From positions 1 to 10,851 of the forward strand of contig CAMRVW010000072.1 of the NCBI GenBank assembly GCA_947054185.1: a stretch of DNA of 10,851 nucleotides. The letters are read 5' to 3'. Source of the DNA: an uncultured Rikenellaceae bacterium (GTDB lineage: Bacteria; Bacteroidota; Bacteroidia; Bacteroidales; Rikenellaceae). Shown piece after piece: positions 1 to 6,172 of this stretch (position 1 is its first letter; each line of letters starts with the position of its first letter). Below the pieces are notes generated by a model, which was given only the letters and a program-made list of their open reading frames with translations, was not told where the DNA came from and ran no database searches. Made by a program: the position numbers and the translations under genes.

Positions 1-20
1 ATTTTCCTCTGTTGCGACTG

Positions 21-53
21 CAAAGATACATATCTTTTTATATAATATCCAAA
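21..53 (-). promoter_or_regulatory. Bacteroidota-type promoter for a leftward gene outside the window
   Basis: Read on the minus strand, TTTG (50-53) is followed after 21 bases by TATCTTTG (21-28), which matches the Bacteroidota -33/-7 pattern TTTG / TAnnTTTG. Transcription would start near position 10-15 and run off the left edge. The first gene in that direction is therefore outside the window and probably not part of the recG transcript. The match is by eye. The region 1-170 holds no convincing gene. Confidence 0.5.
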
Positions 54-170
54 TTTTTTATCACTATTTTTTTTACCAAAACACCCCAAACAACAAACAA
101 TCATCTGAAAAACAAGGGGTTATATGAATGAATATTTTCAACAATCACAGCAAAATACACAAATACAAAC

Positions 171-2288
171 TCACGATATTCGACTAAAATCTATTGTCCT
201 ATCCTTACCCTCTGATGTGCGCACAAGCTCTTCAAGTTTCACGTTTTTTTCGGATGTGAGCAATGTGTCCTCGGCCAATATAGTCTCGGCCACGCCCCTT
301 ACAAACTGCAACAAATCATTGTCACGCCCCACTGACGCTATCTTGAGGTCGAGCATGTTACCGCTCTGTTGTGTGCCTTCAAGATCGCCATATCCGCGCA
401 GTTTTAGATCGAGTTCCGAAAGTTCGAATCCGTCGGTTGTCTGCACCATAGCCTCCATGCGTTTGCGTCCGACAGACGACAGTTTATATCCGGTCATCAG
501 TATGCAGTACGACTGTTCGGCTCCGCGTCCCACCCTGCCTCTGAGCTGGTGTAACTGAGAGAGCCCGAATCTCTCGGCGCTCTCTATAACCATCACCGAG
601 GCGTTGGGCACATTAACCCCAACCTCTATTACCGACGTGGCTATCATTATATCGGCCTGACCGTTCTTAAAAACAGACATGCCGTAATCTTTGTCGGGCT
701 GTTTCATCTTGCCGTGTACGATAACTGTGGTATAATCAGGAGGAGGAAAGGCCGAAACGATACACTCATAGCCATTCTCGACATTGCTGTAATCCATCTT
801 CTCAGACTCTTTTATCAGCGGATATACCACATAGACCTGCCGTCCTTTCTCTATCTGCTCACGCATGAATCCGAACACCTGCAAGCGATTGGATTCAAAG
901 AAGTGCATGGTTTTAATGGGCTTGCGTCCAGGCGGCAACTCATCTATCACCGATACGTCAAGGTCGCCATATATCGTCATGGCCAAAGTGCGCGGTATCG
1001 GTGTCGCAGTCATAACCAACACATGAGGCGCCACTTTATTTTTGGTCCACAATCTCGAACGTTGCACCACCCCGAAACGGTGCTGCTCATCTATTATAAC
1101 AAAGCCAAGATTGGCGAACTGAACCCTGTCTTCTATCAAGGCATGCGTTCCTATAAGGATATCTATCTCTCCCGACAACAGTCCCTCGTCCATTTTACGA
1201 CGCGCACTCTTTTTTGTCGACCCCGTAAGCAAGGCCACACGCACCCCTATCTTCTCACAAAGCGGCGCCAGCGACTCATAATGCTGGGATGCCAAAATCT
1301 CTGTCGGCGCCATCATGGCCGACTGGAAACCGTTATCCACGGCCAACAACATGCACATCAACCCCACCACCGTCTTGCCACTGCCCACATCGCCCTGCAA
1401 CAGACGGTTCATCTGATTGCCTGAGAGTGTATCGGCCCGCACCTGACGTATGACTCGTTTTTGCGCTCCGGTCAACTCAAACTCCAGACACTCATTATAA
1501 TATCGATTGAATTTTTCTCCCACATTGGCGAAAACAAACCCGCTGCCACGCGCCACGCGTACATTGCGCTGCTTGAGAATGGACAATTGCAAGGCAAGAA
1601 ATTCCTCAAACTTCAACCTGTACTGCGCGCGTGCCAACAACTCGTTAGACTGCGGGAAATGGACATTTATCACCGCCCGACGCCTGTCTAACAAATCGAA
1701 ACGCTCAATCAGGTAATCAGGCAACGTCTCCTCTATCTTAGACGCCACAAGAGTCAACAACTTGTGCATCCATCGGGTTATGTTACGCGATGTTATGCCT
1801 GCGCGAGTAAGTTTCTCAGATGACGAATAGACACCATAAATGGCCGACTTACGGTTTGCACTCTCTGTTATGGGCACTTCAAGCTCGGGATGGGCCATAG
1901 ACAACTCGCCGTTGAATATAGTTGGACGACCGAAGGCGATATACTCACGTCCGACCTCCACCTTGCCGACAATCCACTTGGGTGCCTTGAACCACACCAG
2001 CTCAACCCATCCGGTGTTGTCGTATGCTGTGGCCACGAACCTGCGCTTGGCCCCCTCGCCCACCACCGCGGTCCTGTCTATGCGCACCCTTATCTGCACC
2101 AGAGTGAGCGACTCGTCGGACGTGGCCTCACGCACGGTGTAAATGCGCGTACGATCAATGTAACGAAACGGATATAGCTGCAAAAAATCGCCATAGGTGT
2201 GCACATCCAACTCATGCTTTACCAACGACACCTTTTTGGCATCCATTCCGGGAAGATACTTTATGTCTGTCGAGAATATCGAATCCAT
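171..2288 (-). CDS. recG: ATP-dependent DNA helicase RecG
   Basis: RecG is a superfamily 2 double-strand translocase that remodels stalled replication forks and branch-migrates Holliday junctions. The 705-residue product has the usual family length. Residues about 1-260 form the wedge/OB-fold region. The helicase core shows Walker A GDVGSGKT (299-306), the DExH box DEQH (400-403) followed by RFG, motif III TATPIPRT (427-434), motif V IATSVIEVGVNVP (549-561) and motif VI QLHQLRGRVGRG (578-589). The C-terminal region carries the DLKLRGYGDLEGTQQSG segment typical of RecG. The ATG at 2288 gives a normal N terminus; there is no obvious Shine-Dalgarno site. The gene lies 36 bases downstream of the TonB-like gene with no terminator between them, so co-transcription is likely. 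No truncation or frameshift is visible. Confidence 0.97.
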   Translation of the reverse strand: MDSIFSTDIKYLPGMDAKKVSLVKHELDVHTYGDFLQLYPFRYIDRTRIYTVREATSDESLTLVQIRVRIDRTAVVGEGAKRRFVATAYDNTGWVELVWFKAPKWIVGKVEVGREYIAFGRPTIFNGELSMAHPELEVPITESANRKSAIYGVYSSSEKLTRAGITSRNITRWMHKLLTLVASKIEETLPDYLIERFDLLDRRRAVINVHFPQSNELLARAQYRLKFEEFLALQLSILKQRNVRVARGSGFVFANVGEKFNRYYNECLEFELTGAQKRVIRQVRADTLSGNQMNRLLQGDVGSGKTVVGLMCMLLAVDNGFQSAMMAPTEILASQHYESLAPLCEKIGVRVALLTGSTKKSARRKMDEGLLSGEIDILIGTHALIEDRVQFANLGFVIIDEQHRFGVVQRSRLWTKNKVAPHVLVMTATPIPRTLAMTIYGDLDVSVIDELPPGRKPIKTMHFFESNRLQVFGFMREQIEKGRQVYVVYPLIKESEKMDYSNVENGYECIVSAFPPPDYTTVIVHGKMKQPDKDYGMSVFKNGQADIMIATSVIEVGVNVPNASVMVIESAERFGLSQLHQLRGRVGRGAEQSYCILMTGYKLSSVGRKRMEAMVQTTDGFELSELDLKLRGYGDLEGTQQSGNMLDLKIASVGRDNDLLQFVRGVAETILAEDTLLTSEKNVKLEELVRTSEGKDRTIDFSRIS

Positions 2289-2324
2289 GGCAAGGGTAAG
2301 GGCAAAGTCACCGTCTTCGCTTTA

Positions 2325-3614
2325 TCACTGCGACAGGAACAGGTATGTTATGGTACCGTTCTGCCTCATAGGAGCATCCATACTGGCGCTGAAAGATGAA
2401 TTTTTGGCCGCCTCTATGGCGTTTTCACACAGACACGAGTCATCGGAAGAGCTGCTCTTGTCGACAGATGCCGATATGACATAACCGCTTCTGTTGACAG
2501 TTATATTAACCACCACCCTGCCGCCGTTATGACACTTATATGCCGGTACAGGCAGATAGACGGCCTCGCGGTTTTCGAGAAAATATTCAACGGTCACATT
2601 GCCGCTCACGCGCGACTGCTTACGCTCACTCTCTTGCGTACCGCGACGCTGGTTGTTGCTAGGCGGTGTTTCGAGCATGGCCTTAAGCTCCGACTGGGCC
2701 TGCTCGTAAGCCGCACGGGAGGCCGCAAGACGGGCATTCAACTGTTCTGCATCCTTATATATGTCATTGGCTTTTGTGCCTTTGTCGTCTTTCAACCCGC
2801 CATCAAGCTCTGCGGCTGCATTGGAAGCGGCATTGTGCAGATCGACAATCTCATCGGGTACAGGCTTTTTCTTCTTAGGATCCTCTTTTTCGGGCTCAGG
2901 CTTCACCTCCTCGGGTTCGGGAGTAAACTCCACCAATACTCCGGTCTGTTCTTTGTCTGCCAAGATATTTATGCGCACAAATGCAAACACGAAAAGCGCC
3001 ACCAAATAAGAGATGACCGTAAACGACACCGCCACCTTATTACGATCGACCCATGTGCCGAAATCAACCCTGCGCCTTATGAAAGGTAACTTCTTGTACA
3101 AAAGAAACTTATCACGCCTCTGCGCCTCCATGTCTATGGGAGGTTTATGCTCCGACACCTTATCGTTGACAGTCTTACGATGGCTCACATGGCTGTCGTT
3201 TATCGACTCCGGCGCCTCCTCTTCAAACTTATCGCACACCTTTTTTTTCCCCTCCCGGCTCTCTATAGGCTCTCTAAGCCTCTCTTTGTGCACGGACTCT
3301 TTGCCCGAGCCTTTATCGGGATGTGTCTCCTCTCCATGCGACTTGGAGGCCCCTGCCCCTCCAACCGATTTAGCAGTCCCTGTCGAAGATGAATCGGCCT
3401 CTTTCTTGGAATGTAACGCAAGGCCACCGGTACCTTTGGGTGTAAAGGCCTCCTTTTTGTCGGCGTCACCGTTTATCTGACTGTAAAACGTACCCGACGA
3501 CACATCATTACCTGCCCCACCATAAAAGGTGCTGTAAGAGGCACCTGAATTGATGTCGCTGTAATGAGTGCCGAAAGAGGCTTTTGCGCTGGTTCCTTTA
3601 CCTTTATCGTTCAT
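2325..3614 (-). CDS. TonB-like energy transducer with long N-terminal cytoplasmic region
   Basis: The protein probably links the proton motive force, through an ExbB/ExbD-type motor, to outer-membrane transporters. With the ATG at 3614 it has 429 residues. Residues 1-190 are hydrophilic and rich in Ser, Gly, Lys and Glu, and include three 13-residue repeats at 14-52. One membrane segment follows (about 195-213), preceded by basic residues (RRR 180-182). Next come a Pro/Glu/Lys stretch (PEPEEVKPEPEKEDPKKKK region, 232-250), an Ala-rich probable coiled coil (about 260-315), and a TonB C-terminal-like domain (about 340-429). In that domain GGRVVVNITVNRSGYVISA and GTITYLF match the Bacteroidota type. 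The pre-membrane part is much longer than the short cytoplasmic tail of ordinary TonB. An in-frame ATG at 3686 would add 24 residues (Cys/Arg-rich, non-coding in look), so 3614 is preferred. Which transporter it serves cannot be told; no exbB, exbD or susC-like gene is in the window. Confidence 0.82.
   Translation of the reverse strand: MNDKGKGTSAKASFGTHYSDINSGASYSTFYGGAGNDVSSGTFYSQINGDADKKEAFTPKGTGGLALHSKKEADSSSTGTAKSVGGAGASKSHGEETHPDKGSGKESVHKERLREPIESREGKKKVCDKFEEEAPESINDSHVSHRKTVNDKVSEHKPPIDMEAQRRDKFLLYKKLPFIRRRVDFGTWVDRNKVAVSFTVISYLVALFVFAFVRINILADKEQTGVLVEFTPEPEEVKPEPEKEDPKKKKPVPDEIVDLHNAASNAAAELDGGLKDDKGTKANDIYKDAEQLNARLAASRAAYEQAQSELKAMLETPPSNNQRRGTQESERKQSRVSGNVTVEYFLENREAVYLPVPAYKCHNGGRVVVNITVNRSGYVISASVDKSSSSDDSCLCENAIEAAKNSSFSASMDAPMRQNGTITYLFLSQ
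3459..3575 (-). repeat. Three tandem 13-residue repeats within the TonB-like protein
   Basis: Residues 14-26 (FGTHYSDINSGAS), 27-39 (YSTFYGGAGNDVS) and 40-52 (SGTFYSQINGDAD) align without gaps. Thr falls at 16, 29 and 42 and Tyr at 18, 31 and 44. The consensus is roughly x-G/S-T-F-Y-S/G-x-I-N-x-x-A/V-S. The repeat lies in the predicted cytoplasmic part. Its function is unknown. Confidence 0.65.
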
Positions 3615-3724
3615 TTTCACACATAAACTTCGGTAATATGCCACAGACCTGAGGCAGAGCCTCTTGCATCGCATCAAAATAGTCACGACACGCGCATACT
3701 CCCGATCTTACGACACGAAGATAT

Positions 3725-3762
3725 AAAAAATCGGGCGAATTTTGAAATTCGCCCGATTTTTT
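3725..3762 (-). terminator. Rho-independent terminator downstream of fabI
   Basis: A perfect 18-base inverted repeat (3725-3742 and 3745-3762) has a 2-base centre. The GC core is TCGGGCG/CGCCCGA, flanked by A and T runs. It lies 15 bases past the fabI stop on the minus strand and separates fabI from the TonB-like gene. The A-run/T-run symmetry means it could stop transcription from either side. Confidence 0.9.
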
Positions 3763-3777
3763 GATCCCGATTATGAA

Positions 3778-4632
3778 TTATTCCTCTTTATGCTTAACGT
3801 CGTTATACTCCATCTCGAGGCTCTTGTTATAGACATTCATGGCGTTACGGCTCATGCCCATGCTTGAGAAACCGCCGTCATGATAGAGGTTCTGCATGGT
3901 AACCTTGCGCGTAAGGTCAGAGAAGAGCATCACCACATAATCGGCGCAATCGTCTGCGGTGGCGTTACCCAGGGGCGACATGCGATCGGCAAAGTCGAGC
4001 AGACCGTCAAAGCCGAACACACCCGAACCTGCTGTTGTGGGTGTCGGTGACTGCGACACGGTGTTGATTCTGATTTTCTTCTCGCGACCGTAAATGTAAC
4101 CGAAACTGCGTGCGATAGACTCCAGAAGCGCCTTTGCATCGGCCATGTCGTTATAACCGTAAAGCGTACGCTGAGCGGCGATATAAGAGAGAGCCACGAT
4201 AGACCCCCAATCGTTGATGGCATCTTTCTTGCGCGCCACCTGAATCATCTTATGGAACGATATCGCCGAAATATCGAGCGTCTTCTGCAAGAAGCCGTAA
4301 TCGAGGTCGTCATAAGTGCGGCTCTTGCGCACGTTGGGTGACGAACCGATAGAGTGAAGCACGAAATCGATCTTGCCGCCGAAATGCTTCATCGTCTCAT
4401 CAAACAGATTTTCAAGGTCTTCCACCGAGGTTGCATCGGCTGCAATGACTTTAGCGCCGCATTTGTCGGCCAATTCGTTGATGGTACCCATTCTTATAGA
4501 GACCGCCATGTTGGTAAGTACGATCTCCGCACCCTCTTCAACAGCGCGTTCTGCAACTTTCCATGCAATGGATTTGTCGTTAAGCGCACCGAAAATGATG
4601 CCTTTTTTGCCTTTTAAAAGATTGTATGACAT
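3778..4632 (-). CDS. fabI: Enoyl-[acyl-carrier-protein] reductase (NADH)
   Basis: FabI carries out the last reduction of each cycle of type II fatty-acid elongation, turning trans-2-enoyl-ACP into acyl-ACP in the cytoplasm. The 284-residue product is a short-chain dehydrogenase/reductase. It has the FabI cofactor motif GALNDKSIA (15-23), an adenine-site D66-A67, and LHSIGSSP (92-99). The active-site pair is Y150 and Y160, with K167 completing Y-x6-K. The substrate-loop region reads NTVSQSPTPTTAGSG (190-204), where enterobacterial FabI has an SAGPIRTLA-like sequence; I take this to be a lineage feature. HDGGFSSMGM (251-260) is the C-terminal NAD-contact region. The tail is longer than in the 262-residue E. 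coli enzyme. The gene has its own terminator downstream. Upstream a TAACTTTG box lies only 5 bases from the ATG. FabI rather than FabK, FabL or FabV is well supported. Confidence 0.95.
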   Translation of the reverse strand: MSYNLLKGKKGIIFGALNDKSIAWKVAERAVEEGAEIVLTNMAVSIRMGTINELADKCGAKVIAADATSVEDLENLFDETMKHFGGKIDFVLHSIGSSPNVRKSRTYDDLDYGFLQKTLDISAISFHKMIQVARKKDAINDWGSIVALSYIAAQRTLYGYNDMADAKALLESIARSFGYIYGREKKIRINTVSQSPTPTTAGSGVFGFDGLLDFADRMSPLGNATADDCADYVVMLFSDLTRKVTMQNLYHDGGFSSMGMSRNAMNVYNKSLEMEYNDVKHKEE

Positions 4633-4867
4633 AAAAACAAAGTTATTTTTTCAAATTTTATACTCTTGTGCCGTCGGCGCCTTACGCAATTAACCGGCCT
4701 CTGCCGCATGAATATCTTTCAAGCCTCCTTTTCGGAATTTTATTGCGTCATATCGCAATCGCATCAAGATATCACCCCTTGCCGTTGCAATCACCCTAAC
4801 TTTCAGCCTGCCGGTTTATGCCACGAAAGTTGCGCCCCTTATCTCGACTCCCCTCTCGGTCAAGTTT
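4633..4867 (-). other. Intergenic region between the Bax inhibitor-1 gene and fabI
   Basis: These 235 bases contain no convincing gene. They hold a small inverted repeat, ATTGCG/CGCAAT (4742-4747 and 4754-4759, 6-base loop), with no T-tract after it on either strand. I found no clear terminator for the Bax inhibitor-1 gene, so read-through toward fabI is possible. Confidence 0.5.
4638..4645 (-). promoter_or_regulatory. Possible -7 box for fabI
   Basis: On the minus strand TAACTTTG matches the Bacteroidota -7 pattern TAnnTTTG exactly. It ends only 5 bases before the fabI ATG, and no TTTG -33 box occurs 19-21 bases upstream. If functional, the transcript would be almost leaderless. A chance match in AT-rich sequence is a real alternative. 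Confidence 0.25.
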
Positions 4868-5566
4868 TTATCGTCTGTTCCCCAAAAGACGGAGCAGATA
4901 CAGAAACAGGTTGATAAAGTCGAGATACAACGCCAGCGAACCGATCAAAGCCACCTTCTTGGAATGCTCGTCAGCCTCGGCTCCACTGAGTATGTTCTTT
5001 ATTTTCTGCGTATCATAAGCGGTAAGGAGCGTAAAAACAATCACTCCGACAATAGATATAATCCAGTTGAAAGTGGTGCTTTTAAGGAATATGTTGACAA
5101 CCAAAGCTATCACAAGACCTATCAAAAGCATTGTAAGTATGCTGCCCCACGATGAAAGATCTTTTTTGGTCACATAACCGAAAATACTCATGGCACCGAA
5201 CATGCCGGCCGATATAAAGAATGTACCCGCAATGGAAGTGGCTGTGTAAACAATAAATATCACCGACAGCGTAAGGCCGTTAAGCACCGAATAGAGCACA
5301 AACCAAAACATCGCCGTCGAAAAACTCATCTTCTCGACTCTCGACACCAGGTAAGCCACAACGGCGAACTCGACGATCAAACAGCCGAAGAACACAAACC
5401 TGGAGCTGAACAAAAAGTTCATAATAACCTCCGAGCTTGCGGTAAAGAAAGATACCAACCCGGTTATGGCAAGAGCCATGCACATCCACGTGTACACATT
5501 TTTAATCAATGAGGTGGCACCGGCATCCGCATACCCACCCACTTTCGTCTGATAATCTGACGCCAT
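4868..5566 (-). CDS. Bax inhibitor-1 (YccA/YetJ) family membrane protein
   Basis: This is a 232-residue protein with about seven hydrophobic segments (roughly 24-42, 55-74, 82-100, 101-125, 142-161, 167-184 and 205-227) and a short polar N terminus. It fits the Bax inhibitor-1/TMBIM fold, with family signatures AYDTQKIK (183-190) and LYLDFINLFLYLL (213-225). D185 and D216 correspond to the paired aspartates that in Bacillus YetJ form the pH-sensing di-aspartyl site of a calcium leak. E. coli YccA, of the same family, modulates FtsH proteolysis. Which activity applies here is unknown. The gene has an upstream TACCTTTG box and lies between fabI and the tfoX-like gene on the same strand. The start at 5566 gives a normal N terminus. 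The family call is firm; the physiological role is not. Confidence 0.92.
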   Translation of the reverse strand: MASDYQTKVGGYADAGATSLIKNVYTWMCMALAITGLVSFFTASSEVIMNFLFSSRFVFFGCLIVEFAVVAYLVSRVEKMSFSTAMFWFVLYSVLNGLTLSVIFIVYTATSIAGTFFISAGMFGAMSIFGYVTKKDLSSWGSILTMLLIGLVIALVVNIFLKSTTFNWIISIVGVIVFTLLTAYDTQKIKNILSGAEADEHSKKVALIGSLALYLDFINLFLYLLRLLGNRR

Positions 5567-5594
5567 AGCTGAACTTTTTTTTAGTTATACGCGG

Positions 5595-5602
5595 CAAAGG
5601 TA
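5595..5602 (-). promoter_or_regulatory. Probable -7 box for the Bax inhibitor-1 gene
   Basis: TACCTTTG on the minus strand matches TAnnTTTG and lies 28 bases upstream of the ATG at 5566. No clear TTTG is present 19-21 bases further upstream. A CGCGG/CCGCG inverted repeat (5590-5594 and 5612-5616) brackets the box. Confidence 0.4.
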
Positions 5603-5681
5603 ATAAAAAAACCGCGAATAAATCCATTTTGCATCATTTTATAGCCACACCACAAGCTATCATGCACACTATCAACATATA

Positions 5682-5996
5682 TCAACTCTTTCTGTCTTTC
5701 GGGAACGGCAAATTGCCCCACAACACCAACACCACCTTCCGAGCCTTGGAACTGTCTGACAACTCCAACACATAGGCCTCCTTTGCCCCCTTGTAAGGCA
5801 CCCCGACCTCGGCGTCGGCCATCAACTCGGCGATGCACGGCAACCTTTTGACATAGGCCGTGTTGTCGCAAGCTGTAATGATGCACTTTTCGTTGACATA
5901 CACCACATACTCGCCCATCATCTTCCTGTAACGCACCTGACCCAACGGCGCCAGCGTGTCACATATAAACTCAATAAAATCAATCGAACATGCCAT
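5682..5996 (-). CDS. TfoX N-terminal domain family protein
   Basis: This 104-residue protein consists of one TfoX_N domain. It begins with a helix, SIDFIEFICDTL (4-15), then the hallmark RYRKMMGEYVVYVNEK (22-37), CDNTAYVKRLPC (43-54), and a helix ending in GVPYKGAKEAYVLEL (65-79). It lacks the C-terminal domain found in the two-domain competence regulators TfoX/Sxy of Gammaproteobacteria, so a competence role should not be assumed. Stand-alone versions are common in bacteria and have no firmly established function. The ATG at 5996 is preceded by a good Bacteroidota-type promoter (6029-6060). The stop lies 115 bases before the Bax inhibitor-1 start, and a separate -7 box occurs in that gap. 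The two genes may therefore be transcribed independently. Confidence 0.85.
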   Translation of the reverse strand: MACSIDFIEFICDTLAPLGQVRYRKMMGEYVVYVNEKCIITACDNTAYVKRLPCIAELMADAEVGVPYKGAKEAYVLELSDSSKARKVVLVLWGNLPFPKDRKS

Positions 5997-6028
5997 AACA
6001 CAAAAATTTATCTTTCACCCTCCCGATG

Positions 6029-6060
6029 TAAAATTACCTCTTTCCACGCAACCGACCAAA
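6029..6060 (-). promoter_or_regulatory. Promoter of the tfoX-like gene
   Basis: On the minus strand TTTG (6057-6060) is followed after 20 bases by TAATTTTA (6029-6036), one mismatch from TAnnTTTG. The expected start, near 6020, gives a leader of about 25 bases before the ATG at 5996. Spacer length equals that of the divergent thiC promoter. Confidence 0.5.
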
Positions 6061-6084
6061 CACGCGACACAAAACCCACACTTC

Positions 6085-6106
6085 ATATATATACGATATA
6101 TATACG
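6085..6106. repeat. Tandem 11-base repeat in the divergent promoter region
   Basis: ATATATATACG occurs twice back to back (6085-6095 and 6096-6106). The arms also form an 8-base TATATATA inverted repeat (6086-6093 and 6097-6104) around a 3-base centre. It lies 16 bases upstream of the thiC -33 box and 25 bases behind the tfoX-like promoter. It could be a regulator site or simply a flexible AT-rich element. Confidence 0.6.
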
Positions 6107-6121
6107 GTGTGCAAAAATAAA

Positions 6122-6153
6122 TTTGCCTGACGACCATTAATAAAGTATATTTG
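6122..6153 (+). promoter_or_regulatory. Promoter of the thiC-tyrS transcript
   Basis: TTTG (6122-6125), a 20-base spacer and TATATTTG (6146-6153) match the Bacteroidota -33/-7 consensus exactly. The -7 box ends 19 bases before the thiC ATG, leaving a leader of only about 12-15 bases. Confidence 0.75.
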
Positions 6154-6172
6154 CACGACAAAAAACACAATC

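Noticed and set aside
714..1424. A 236-codon plus-strand open frame opposite recG
   Set aside because: It lies wholly antisense to intact recG, and its His/Arg-rich translation reflects the complement of recG codon bias. No domain or promoter supports it. The same applies to 124-558, 1461-1691 and 1840-2142.
4742..4759. Inverted repeat ATTGCG/CGCAAT as a terminator or small RNA
   Set aside because: The stem is 6 pairs with no T-tract on either strand; too weak to call.
4870..4892. CGTCT/AGACG stem at the end of the Bax inhibitor-1 gene as its terminator
   Set aside because: It lies inside the coding sequence and is followed on the transcribed strand by A-rich, not U-rich, sequence.
5997..6172. 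TPP riboswitch upstream of thiC
   Set aside because: No conserved core was seen by eye and the promoter leaves no room for it; a covariance search would settle this.
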